From Sphingobacterium faecale (lineage in GTDB: Bacteria > Bacteroidota > Bacteroidia > Sphingobacteriales > Sphingobacteriaceae), in contig NZ_JAERTY010000003.1 in assembly GCF_016746095.1 (NCBI RefSeq), positions 1 to 64,000 on the forward strand: a stretch of 64,000 bases of DNA, in the 5' to 3' direction. Below the pieces are notes generated by a model. The model worked only from the letters and a program-made list of their open reading frames with translations, did no database searches and was not told the DNA's origin. Numbering within the stretch: position 1 is the first letter of the stretch; the number at the start of each line of letters is the position of its first letter. This document shows, in pieces, positions 9,431 through 16,680 of this stretch. The translations under genes and the position numbers were made by a program.

Positions 9431-10027
9431 CTAAGAAAGAAGGTAGGCGATAAAAAGAAGGTAAGTCGGAGCTGCAGAAGATTCCCCTAACTCCTGACGT
9501 AGGCTCCGCATGGCCTTAGCCATGTGGTCTTTGATAGTGCCAACAGAAACGCCATACAAAGTGGCTGCTTCTTCGTAACTCTTTCCTTCTAGCTTGCAAA
9601 GAATAAATATTTTTTGCCGTTGAGGTGGCAGCTTAGCTATTGCGGCATGGAGCACCGTACTGGTTTCATTAAAATTGATCTCGTCTTCGATCGGGTCGTA
9701 ATAGTCGACACTGGATTGGATGATTTTTTCCTTCATCTGAACATCCCGAACGGCCTTTCTATAAAAGTTTATTGCCGAGCTTTTGGCGTATCGGAGAAGA
9801 ACAATCTGGATAGTTAAATCGGAAGGAATCTTCGCCCGATTGGTCCATAATTGCATAAACACATCTTGAACAAGTTCTTCTGCAAACTCATGTACATGGA
9901 CCAGTCTTTTGACCCGATTATAGATTAGGCCTGCATACCGATCGTATATAGCTGAAAACGATGCACCATCCCCCTCTCGCAAACGCAAAAGTAACTCGCT
10001 ATCATCTGTACCTGTATACAAGTTCAT
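9431..10027 (-). CDS. ECF-type RNA polymerase sigma factor, locus A
   Basis: This is a 198-residue sigma-70 family factor. Region 2 is seen in FAEELVQDVFMQLWTNR and the following helix. Region 4 is the helix-turn-helix KLEGKSYEEAATLYGVSVGTIKDHMAKAM. The size is normal for ECF factors paired with FecR in Bacteroidota. As the first gene of locus A, it should drive the susC operon. The hydrophobic last dozen residues (YLLFIAYLLS) are common in these factors. Confidence 0.93.
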   Translation of the reverse strand: MNLYTGTDDSELLLRLREGDGASFSAIYDRYAGLIYNRVKRLVHVHEFAEELVQDVFMQLWTNRAKIPSDLTIQIVLLRYAKSSAINFYRKAVRDVQMKEKIIQSSVDYYDPIEDEINFNETSTVLHAAIAKLPPQRQKIFILCKLEGKSYEEAATLYGVSVGTIKDHMAKAMRSLRQELGESSAAPTYLLFIAYLLS

Positions 10028-10573
10028 TCTCTACGGCTTACTGGATAAATTGTTAATTGGGTTTTTATTCGGCCTAAAACTAGCAAGTTAAATGTGGAGT
10101 TGCAAGAAAAGATTGTTTTTTGAGGATTATGTTGTCATAATTTGAAGATTTAATAGTTTGGTCAAACCCCTCTATGGTACCGCGGCAAAACTTTTTGTAT
10201 GTAAGGATTTGTGCCTTGCCCTTCGGTGGTACTTGCACACCCCTTCAAGAGAGATAGGAGACAGAATCGATACTGTCTTGGGACACCCTCGCCTATTGTT
10301 CGCCTGTTGTTCGACCATCGATTGCCTTGGAGCCAAAGGATAGGCGAAGCTGTCCCAAAGGAATCCCAAGGATGACCCTCACCTTACGAAAGGGAATACG
10401 AATATTTATAGGTACAAATAAACACTCGCGCGAATTTATAAATTATGAATCCATCAGTAACATATGTAGTAACCTTCAATCCACACCTGTTAACACTGTT
10501 TAAAATTTTGTTCATAACGCAAAATTAGTTATCTTAGGTTATTCATAATTTTGAGCCTATTGCATCGACATAC

Positions 10574-10683
10574 AAACCCTAACCTACTGTGCATCGGGTC
10601 TTTCGCCCAGCTTTGCGCAAAAGTTGTCAAAGACAATACCGTAAATAAAGCTATTAAGCCAAATGTTCTTTTAAATTCATCAT
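10574..10683 (-). pseudogene. YceI-family protein, N-terminal fragment with frameshift
   Basis: On the minus strand, ATGATGAATTTAAAA leads, after a one- or two-base frameshift, into a signal peptide (LIALFTVLSLTTFAQ) and then WAKDPMHSRLGF. The pattern W-x-x-D-x-x-HS-x-L-x-F is the mature N-terminus of YceI lipocalin-like proteins. The frame ends soon after, with nothing YceI-like beyond. It is a decayed stub. The rest of 10028-10796 contains no gene I can support. Confidence 0.45.
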
Positions 10684-10796
10684 ACCTTTCTTTTGTTTAT
10701 ACTACATAAGATCTAACTTACTTGTTACTTAATACTTAATCTAGATTAAGAAATGATTATTTTATCGAGTAGCTGTAAGTCTAGCCCTCAGGTTAG

Positions 10797-11252
10797 CTAT
10801 AACAATTGATCGTAATATTTCTTTAGCTCACTAATAAGTTCATCATAGACTTTGTTATTCTTGTCTAAAACCCCTTCATCTTTATAATAGTGTGACGAAC
10901 TGTTCACTTCCCCATTCCAGTCCAATCTTTCGGTGTTGATCTGTAGGTTTATTTTACTGTTATCCTTCCCATCAGGCATTACAAAGAAATTAACCGTATG
11001 CCTCTTAGCGCGCTTAAACATACTGCGATCCTTTGGAAGAACCTTAATCTGAACAAAGCCCTGCTTACTATCCATTGCTTGCACAAAGTATTCGTTCTCG
11101 ATCAAAAAAGTTTGCAAATGATCAAAAGCCTCTGCAGGACTCATCTCCGAAACTTTAAAAACAGGAATATCGGACTGTGCCTTAGATGAATAACCAAGAA
11201 ATAGGAATGTCGAAAAGAATAGTACGCGTAAATATAGAAATGGATGACACAT
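10797..11252 (-). CDS. Secreted hypothetical protein
   Basis: A 151-residue protein with a signal peptide (LFFSTFLFLGYSSKAQ) and a mature domain of about 125 residues. The mature part has alternating strands and helices (FDHLQTFLIENEYFVQAMD, HTVNFFVMPDGKDNSKINLQ) and ends in an amphipathic helix. The overall pattern recalls the small DUF4468-like periplasmic proteins of Bacteroidota, but I do not recognise it with certainty. It stands alone with no operon partner. Function unknown. Confidence 0.7.
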   Translation of the reverse strand: MCHPFLYLRVLFFSTFLFLGYSSKAQSDIPVFKVSEMSPAEAFDHLQTFLIENEYFVQAMDSKQGFVQIKVLPKDRSMFKRAKRHTVNFFVMPDGKDNSKINLQINTERLDWNGEVNSSSHYYKDEGVLDKNNKVYDELISELKKYYDQLL

Positions 11253-11482
11253 AACAAATTGTTTTAACTCAAGTGATTAACTAGCTACAAATTAAGAGTT
11301 TTATTGTTATTGGCAAAAAAGGAGGTGTCTTTTTTTGGGAGATAGAGACGGTGATGCTACTTCGTGCGATAAATTCAGAATAATTGTGACTTTCTTTTAT
11401 ATTGTATCACTATAATACATTATTAGTCTAATTCCCCACATTGGTTTCGTAGAGAATTAGGTTTAACATTTGGACATAGAAG

Positions 11483-11707
11483 GTGGGCACAACAACATTA
11501 AAAGAGGTAAACTCCAAACTAAAACAACTTCCAGAATCACTTTTGGATGAAGTAGAACGCTATATTGATTTTCTTAAATTCAAATACGAACAAGACACAC
11601 ATGCTATACCTCAGTGGCACAAGGACCTTGTCTTAAAACGTATGGAAGAAAATGAAACTCCTGTCGATGCTTTTGGGATGTTAGCTGATATAAAAAACGA
11701 AGAGTGA
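11483..11707 (+). CDS. DUF2281-like antitoxin of a ParE/RelE-type module
   Basis: The 74-residue protein starts with GTG; a TAG lies two codons upstream, so no longer start is possible. The N-terminal part (LKQLPESLLDEVERYIDFLKFKYEQ) fits DUF2281, a family found as the antitoxin beside RelE/ParE toxins. The acidic C-terminal tail (WHKDLVLKRMEENETPVDAF) fits the toxin-binding part. Its stop overlaps the next start by 4 bp (GTGA), the usual antitoxin-toxin coupling. The toxin it should neutralise is truncated, so it may have no active target. Confidence 0.75.
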   Translation: MGTTTLKEVNSKLKQLPESLLDEVERYIDFLKFKYEQDTHAIPQWHKDLVLKRMEENETPVDAFGMLADIKNEE

Positions 11708-12546
11708 AAAAGTATAAAATACTTGCTGACCCGTCTGTAAAGCTCGACTTGAAAGAAGCTATCGATTATTTAGAAACCAAAAGAAAAGGCCCTGGCAAAA
11801 AATTCCTAGCTGAATATAAAGAATTGTTAAAAACTCTGGAGCAAAATACATTTTGTGAGACAGTGCCAAAAAATAAAATATCAATTTATAGAACAAGTGA
11901 TTCAAATGTAGAAGTCGAAGTTATCTTTGAAAAAGAATCTATCTGGTTGGACACGCACGTAATGGCTACATTATTTGATGTAAATAGACCAGCTATTGTA
12001 AAGCATATTCAAAATATTTACAAATCGGAGGAACTGAATGAAAGTTCAACTTGTGCAAAAATTGCACAAGTTCGCCAAGAAGGGAAAAGGTTAGTTACGA
12101 GAAATCTACTCAACTATAACTTGGATGCAATTTTATGCGTTGGTTATCGCGTCAACTCGAAACGAGGCACTCAATTTCAACAGTGGGCTACTCAGCGCCT
12201 AAAAGAATACTTGGTACAGGGGGATGCTATTAATGAAAAACGCCTCGCCGAAAAACAACAACAGGTAGAACATCTTAAAACCGGTATCAGAATATTAAGC
12301 AGAGCTATAACTCAACAGGTATCGGTAGAGGATAGCGAGGCTTTGAAGACCTTCGCAAATGGCCTGCAGCTATTGGACGACTATGATCATGAACAGTTGG
12401 ATCCAAAGGGCAAAACCGCAAAAGATGCACAATATCCGTCAATAGCTGAATATCTGAAACTCATAGATAGCATGAAATCAGATTTTAACTCTGCCGTGTT
12501 TGCTAAACCTAAAGACCATGGTTTTGAAAGTGGATACAGGAATTGA
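11704..12546 (+). CDS. Chimera: ParE/RelE toxin N-terminus fused in frame to a truncated RhuM protein
   Basis: The 280-residue frame starts with GTG. Residues 1-50 (ILADPSVKLDLKEAIDYLE, GKKFLAEYKELLKTLEQN) are the first half of a ParE/RelE-family toxin. From about residue 55 (KNKISIYRTSDSNVEVEVIF) the protein is RhuM-like: IWLDTHVMATLFDVNRPAIVKH, then LNYNLDAILCVGYRVNSKRG and FQQWATQRLKEYLVQGD. RhuM proteins of this type continue into a Fic/DOC-like domain after LLDDYDHE; here the frame ends at a CRISPR repeat remnant (12534). The toxin half lacks its catalytic C-terminus and the RhuM half lacks its tail. It is probably a deletion product and may be non-functional. Confidence 0.7.
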   Translation: MKKYKILADPSVKLDLKEAIDYLETKRKGPGKKFLAEYKELLKTLEQNTFCETVPKNKISIYRTSDSNVEVEVIFEKESIWLDTHVMATLFDVNRPAIVKHIQNIYKSEELNESSTCAKIAQVRQEGKRLVTRNLLNYNLDAILCVGYRVNSKRGTQFQQWATQRLKEYLVQGDAINEKRLAEKQQQVEHLKTGIRILSRAITQQVSVEDSEALKTFANGLQLLDDYDHEQLDPKGKTAKDAQYPSIAEYLKLIDSMKSDFNSAVFAKPKDHGFESGYRN

Positions 12547-12549
12547 AAT
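12534..12549 (+). CRISPR. 3' half of a CRISPR repeat at the end of the RhuM chimera
   Basis: ATACAGGAATTGAAAT matches the last 16 bases of the repeat used at 12738 and 12802, in the same orientation. It supplies the last codons and stop of the RhuM chimera, so the break in rhuM lies at the repeat. The 122 bp up to the first recognisable array repeat contain no clear repeat copy. Confidence 0.65.
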
Positions 12550-12671
12550 ATGCACACGGTTTGGTACAGGTTGTTTTCTTCCTTTGTGTGCCCCTTCTCT
12601 TAAGACGCAAACGCATCTATTTATTTCCTTAAATATAAAAAAATGAAATAGTATTTTTTTTAGAAAATTGG

Positions 12672-12877
12672 TAACGTTTCGCACCATACAGGAATTGAAA
12701 TGAAGTATCCCATAATGCTCCTTCTGCAGTTATCTGAATCTTAATCGCACCATACAGGAATTGAAATTAATTTAGTACTCCAATTGTACCTCATGTAATT
12801 GATCTTAATCGCACCATACAGGAATTGAAATACATCAAGTAACGATTTAGTTTGGACTGATATTAAATCTTAATCGC
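12672..12877 (+). CRISPR. Orphan CRISPR array: four repeats (two damaged), three spacers
   Basis: Repeats lie at 12672-12701 (first eight bases diverged), 12738-12767, 12802-12831 (both full 30 bp) and 12867-12877 (only the first 11 bases). The spacers are 36, 34 and 35 bp and differ from one another. The repeat ends ATTGAAAT, like class 1 (I-B/III) repeats. Both ends are damaged, no AT-rich leader is evident and no cas gene is in the window. The array can only be used if Cas proteins are encoded elsewhere. I could not assign a target to any spacer. Confidence 0.88.
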
Positions 12878-12878
12878 G

Positions 12879-13142
12879 ACAGAAGCGGATCTGCTCAATG
12901 TGGCTCTTTTCGGTGTGACGGCCAAACAATGGTGTGAATCTAATCCTGAACTGAAAGGTAATATGCGGGACGAGGCTACAATAGAACAACTGGTCGTACT
13001 GAGTAACCTTGAAAGCATTAATGCATTGCTCATTCAACAGGGACTGCCACAGAGCCATAGACTAATCGAACTGAACAAGGTAGCAATCACGCAGATGAAA
13101 TCGTTATTGCAGAGCCAAGCTATTAAAAAATTGAAACAATGA
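12879..13142 (+). pseudogene. KilA-N family protein, C-terminal fragment fused to a CRISPR repeat
   Basis: The frame reads TEADLLNVALFGVTAKQW, then NPELKGNMRDEATIEQLVVL and SNLESINALLIQQG, to a stop at 13140-13142. This is the C-terminal half of the KilA-N domain proteins common in Bacteroidota. The DNA-binding KilA-N domain that should precede it is absent. Its coding sequence begins exactly where the fourth CRISPR repeat breaks off. A GTG at 12900 could start an 80-residue product, but it would be only a fragment. Confidence 0.75.
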
Positions 13143-13245
13143 AGCAGGATTTCACTTAGGGCAATAACCTAAAACTAATTATAACCTCGGGAAATTATAA
13201 GTAGTATTAAAAATGAGGTAGTTATAGCTACAGAAACAGTGATGA

Positions 13246-13422
13246 ACCAAATATTTAATATTGGGGGTTCAAGATGTAATGCTAGACTTTCATCTCGCCA
13301 AACTCTACCAGGTAGAAAATAGAGTCCTAAAACAAGCGGTAAAAAGGAAACAGAAACGATTCTCAGAAGATTTCATTTTCAAGGTATATTGGATTGTTAG
13401 CGACACTGGAGAAGTTATTTGA
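13246..13422 (+). pseudogene. ORF6N domain protein, N-terminal fragment
   Basis: An open frame after the TGA at 13243 reads VQDVMLDFHLAKLYQVENRV, then LKQAVKRKQKRFSEDFIFKV. This is the core of the ORF6N domain (usual form IRGxxVMLDxDLAxLYxVExxxLxxxVKRxxxRFPxDFxF). No ATG lies in a sensible place and the frame stops after a short unrelated tail at 13420-13422. ORF6N proteins are phage-type and mobile-island regulators often found with KilA-N genes. The fragment overlaps the 3' end of the opposite-strand gene at 13415-13624. Confidence 0.65.
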
Positions 13423-13624
13423 CGAGTATAGCTTTAAGGCCGTTGTATGCTTTTACTCTTCCTGCCTGCATCTCTTGCTTGGCCAAATTTACGCCATCTA
13501 CGACGTGCTCTGGATATTCTTCGGTATAGCCTCGCTCTTCATGCACCAGGGCCAATGTGTCTAAGACTGCCTTTATTGCTTTCTCAGATTTTTTGCTTTC
13601 TATATGAATGGTTAACGTTGTCAT
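13415..13624 (-). CDS. Small DUF2683-like, possibly antitoxin-type protein
   Basis: A 69-residue protein starting MTTLTIHIESKKSEKAIKAV, a strand-helix opening seen in DUF2683-like small proteins of Bacteroidota that often sit beside toxin genes. The C-terminal half (VNLAKQEMQAGRVKAYNGLK) looks like the toxin-binding tail of an antitoxin. No toxin gene follows within 270 bp; downstream are only the ORF6N and KilA-N fragments. If it is an antitoxin, it is an orphan. The family call is tentative. Confidence 0.5.
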   Translation of the reverse strand: MTTLTIHIESKKSEKAIKAVLDTLALVHEERGYTEEYPEHVVDGVNLAKQEMQAGRVKAYNGLKAILVK

Positions 13625-13765
13625 CTTTCTTTATACTTACTTCGTACTAACAGTTATACTATACAGTCAATACAAAAATAGCCCTGGCAAACTGCAAGAG
13701 CTATACCAAACCAATAATGACTCCGCATGGCGCGGGTACTGCTTATGAATACATAAACATAACTC

Positions 13766-13969
13766 TTATATCCCTAAAATACAATAGGGTATCTCAAAAT
13801 AGCGTCTCTCTCCAGAAAGGAAAAGTCCTCCACTAACAATAAGCGTAAAAGAGGATGAATATTCAAGTTGGAAATTGTAGAAATCAGACATGCTGTCGAG
13901 CAGCGACTGCCGATCCGCGTCTTGATCGAGGCGATAACTACAAAAACGTGTATACCAATCTATAATATA
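13766..13969 (-). pseudogene. Unidentified coding remnant without a start codon
   Basis: A frame of 67 codons with no usable start reads WYTRFCSYRLDQDADRQSLL, then SMSDFYNFQLEYSSSFTLIV and FLSGERRYFEIPYC. Its composition is protein-like, and it lies in an otherwise empty 403-bp stretch (13625-14027). I do not recognise the family. It may be the 3' end of a gene lost when the region rearranged, or chance. Confidence 0.25.
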
Positions 13970-14027
13970 TTATGTCAATAATAAAATAAGCAAATGAAAT
14001 AACTTAACTTAGCTGGAAAAACTAAAT

Positions 14028-14672
14028 ATGAAAAGAAAAACATTAACGACGCTTGTACTATGTACCATTGGCACCATTGCTTTAGGTCAAGTAAATTATG
14101 GGATTAAAGGAGGGGTAAATATTGGAAAATCGAGCTATTCCGAAGCTGCATTCAAAGACAATCAGGTAAACAATGTATCTTTTCACATTACAGGATACGC
14201 TGAAGTTACGATAGCGAAAAATACGGCAATACAACCGGGAATATCATTACAAGGGAAAGGGGATAAATACAAATTCGATAAAAACAATTTAGATGGTAGT
14301 GTCACGTGGAGTACCATGTCTATAGAAATTCCTGTCAATGCAATTTACTACATTCCTACCGGTGCATTTGGTTCTTTTTTTCTGGGGGCAGGTCCTTATA
14401 TAGGTTTTAATGTCAGTGGAAAACAAAAGGCGCAAGGAAATATTGGTAATTGGGTAACTGATGGTGATAAAAATTTAAAATTCACGGGGAGTAAAAGAGA
14501 TATGAATCTTATCGATGCAGGGTTAAATTTCCTTGGAGGCTATAAGCTGAATAACGGTTTTTTACTGAATGCGGGTTATGGCTTAGGTTTAAGCAATCTA
14601 TCACCTAGTGATAACTCCGATAAAAAATTATCAAACAGGACGTTTTCTTTTGGAATCGGGTATCAACTGTAA
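14028..14672 (+). CDS. Outer-membrane beta-barrel protein (PorT/OMP_b-brl_2 type)
   Basis: A 214-residue protein with a signal peptide (MKRKTLTTLVLCTIGTIALGQ). It is followed by repeated amphipathic strands rich in glycine and aromatics (VNYGIKGGVNIGKSSYS, FGSFFLGAGPYIGFNVSG, GFLLNAGYGLGLSNL) and ends FSFGIGYQL, a typical barrel end. It fits the small eight-strand PorT-like family, whose members have varied and mostly unknown roles. It is a single gene with its own strong terminator at 14686-14735 and is one of the few plus-strand genes here. Confidence 0.85.
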   Translation: MKRKTLTTLVLCTIGTIALGQVNYGIKGGVNIGKSSYSEAAFKDNQVNNVSFHITGYAEVTIAKNTAIQPGISLQGKGDKYKFDKNNLDGSVTWSTMSIEIPVNAIYYIPTGAFGSFFLGAGPYIGFNVSGKQKAQGNIGNWVTDGDKNLKFTGSKRDMNLIDAGLNFLGGYKLNNGFLLNAGYGLGLSNLSPSDNSDKKLSNRTFSFGIGYQL

Positions 14673-14685
14673 TAACGGATAGTTT

Positions 14686-14735
14686 GTTTTTTATATTCCT
14701 GATGGCACCATTGTCCTATCAGGAATATAAAAAAC
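14686..14735. terminator. Strong bidirectional terminator
   Basis: A perfect 18-bp stem (GTTTTTTATATTCCTGAT with its complement at 14718-14735) encloses a 14-base loop, starting 13 bp after the barrel-protein stop. T-runs lie on both sides, so it can end transcription from either direction. The rest of 14736-15067 holds only a second hairpin (14977-15005) and no gene I can see. Confidence 0.85.
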
Positions 14736-14976
14736 ACGGAGCATGTCAATCTGAAAAGCGTTAACAAAATGAATGAATACTTAACGCAACGGATCTGCTG
14801 GCTTTTATCCCAACAAACTGTTATCGATATACATGACACTCTCGTCTAAGGCTGCTATTACGATCAGATTTAATTAGTGATCGTATATAAGACGCCTCTA
14901 TGTTGAGTGTTGTATCCAAACGGTCTGAATCTTTAGATCTTGCGAACACATAAACAGAATCCCACGGATACCGAAA

Positions 14977-15005
14977 AGCCGTCCGAAAGTAAATTCGGAA
15001 CGGTT
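14977..15005. terminator. Terminator at the end of locus B
   Basis: AGCCGTCCGAA pairs with TTCGGAACGGTT across a short loop, about 60 bp past the stop of the TlpA-like gene at 15068. The sequence is nearly the same as the hairpins at 695-727 and 35346-35376. Confidence 0.6.
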
Positions 15006-15067
15006 CTAATTTATGTTATACTATTGGCTCTGTCTAGAGTTTTCAATATATTCGGAAAGTTTATGCG

Positions 15068-16504
15068 TTAATTCTGCGCTATAGCTTCTTCGATTGCAGC
15101 TATCAGTCCTTGCTGACTGCGCATATCTCTGTCCGACCTGGCAAAAATATTCCCGTCTTTGCCGATAATCATCGGGTTTGGATAAGCCTTTATTCTATAA
15201 TGCTGAATCAATGGATGCTTAAAGGTAAGAGCCCCTGTATATAAATCATACGCATTATTACCATGCAGCGCTGCCCATTCCAAACCCTTCAAATAAGCTT
15301 TTCTATCTTCGGCGGCTACCGTAACAAAGACTATCCGATCATCATTTTTATATCTTTCATAAACCGGTTTGACCGTTTGTTCGATATAGTTGTGGCAGTT
15401 ATTGCAGGCTGGAAAATAGAAATCCATAAACACCACCTTCCCTTTAAAACGATCGGAAGCAACGGTTTTACCGTCTTTATCAAAGAGTTCAAACGTTGCG
15501 GCGGGCTTCCCTATAGCCAAGTCATCAAACCCCTCTAGTTGTAGCAAAAGATAGGGGTCTTTAATAATACGCAAGGCATCCTCAAGGATTGGTGGATTTT
15601 CTCTCTTGCCATAGACCTTCAGTACTTCCTCCGTTAATAGTGCTTCACGTAGCCCTACAGGAGCTTTATCCCTGATCAATTGATACTTATTCGTGTAAAT
15701 CCCGTTTTCACTATGCTCCACAGAATATAAATTATCTAACCAGTAGCTGACATATGTCTGGTATTCTGGTGAATTACGCAGGTATTTTATAGGTATATCT
15801 GCTCCTTCCAGTCCAGCATAATGATCGAGGAAGCTATCCCTAGTTTGTTCCCAAATTTCCTTTCTTTCCGGGTGATATAAAGAAAACCGAAAAGGATAAT
15901 TCAATGCTTCATAAAAACCGCCCACATAGTCGGCATACAATTGATAATATACATCGTCCGTAAGATAGGGTCTGTATAGTTGCAAAGCATCACGCAGTAC
16001 GTTCATTCGGAACTTGTTTTTATGAAGATACCAAGATTCTGCATCAGGAGATCCAAATAGATCATCTCCATAATAGGGTGCTTTATATTGTCTTACAAAG
16101 GGAATATTACTATATGCATGCTTTTCCCCCCATAAACTATCAATCGTCCATTTAGCAATAAATTTCTCTGCTCCTTTGCCCCAAAACCGAAGCTCCACAG
16201 CGTCATTAATTATACGCTCCCCATTTGTCATTAAGTTGCCGCTATTAACCCATCCTTTCTTGCGGTAACTTTGGATTTTGATTGAATCACCAGGATTGAG
16301 TAAATAACCATCCAATAAGGCCATTACGGGGTTTCCAAAAAGTTCTCCTCCCTTTCTCCAAAGATAAATCCTAGTTAGTTTAGGAATTGAATCCAATGTA
16401 AATTCATACAGTCCACCTTTAGACACCGCACTTATCTCCTTGTAGGGGTTTTTATGAATCTGATCATAATGATACTCCCAATGCGGAGATGCGTAACTCC
16501 GCAA
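15068..16504 (-). CDS. TlpA/AhpC-type thioredoxin-like protein lacking a signal peptide
   Basis: The 478-residue frame has a C-terminal thioredoxin fold from about 335 with the motif CNNC at 367-370 (FYFPACNNCHNY). The N-terminal part of about 330 residues resembles the DUF4369-like and helical regions of Bacteroidota TlpA proteins. The only in-frame start is a TTG, and the frame closes eight codons further upstream at a TGA. There is no signal peptide although family members are periplasmic. A hairpin terminator (16612-16647) separates it from the M16 gene. It is probably 5'-truncated and may be inactive. Confidence 0.65.
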   Translation of the reverse strand: MRSYASPHWEYHYDQIHKNPYKEISAVSKGGLYEFTLDSIPKLTRIYLWRKGGELFGNPVMALLDGYLLNPGDSIKIQSYRKKGWVNSGNLMTNGERIINDAVELRFWGKGAEKFIAKWTIDSLWGEKHAYSNIPFVRQYKAPYYGDDLFGSPDAESWYLHKNKFRMNVLRDALQLYRPYLTDDVYYQLYADYVGGFYEALNYPFRFSLYHPERKEIWEQTRDSFLDHYAGLEGADIPIKYLRNSPEYQTYVSYWLDNLYSVEHSENGIYTNKYQLIRDKAPVGLREALLTEEVLKVYGKRENPPILEDALRIIKDPYLLLQLEGFDDLAIGKPAATFELFDKDGKTVASDRFKGKVVFMDFYFPACNNCHNYIEQTVKPVYERYKNDDRIVFVTVAAEDRKAYLKGLEWAALHGNNAYDLYTGALTFKHPLIQHYRIKAYPNPMIIGKDGNIFARSDRDMRSQQGLIAAIEEAIAQN

Positions 16505-16611
16505 ATTCCCGATTACAGCATTTCTCCAAATTCAGCACGACATCGGAAACTGCTGAAAAAACATTGTTGCCAGATAATGCGGTGGATGTCGTAGAAGGAA
16601 CATGCTTTGTA

Positions 16612-16647
16612 AGGGGGCTGCCTCAGCACAAAATGAGGCAGCCTCCT
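16612..16647 (-). terminator. Hairpin terminator after the M16 peptidase gene
   Basis: AGGGGGCTGCCTCA pairs with TGAGGCAGCCTCCT, with one mismatch, around an eight-base loop. It lies about 35 bp past the M16 stop and should end or reduce the long locus B transcript before the TlpA-like gene at 15068-16504. Confidence 0.65.
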
Positions 16648-16680
16648 ACTTAGCAAAACTATCAATGATCCTTGCGGGCT

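Noticed and set aside
10157..10175. CCATAGAGGGGT on the minus strand, like the inferred IS21 end at 360-371
   Set aside because: The match is only 12 bp and no transposase sequence is near.
10158..10369. Overlapping 61- and 65-codon frames on both strands
   Set aside because: They mirror each other, have low-quality composition and match no family I know. They are most likely chance frames.
12550..12671. Extra CRISPR units between the half repeat and the array
   Set aside because: No stretch resembles the repeat beyond a short ATGAAAT, and the spacing does not fit repeat-spacer periodicity.
12478..12687. Minus-strand 69-codon frame across the RhuM end and the array
   Set aside because: It is antisense to the RhuM chimera and reads through CRISPR sequence, so it is a shadow frame.
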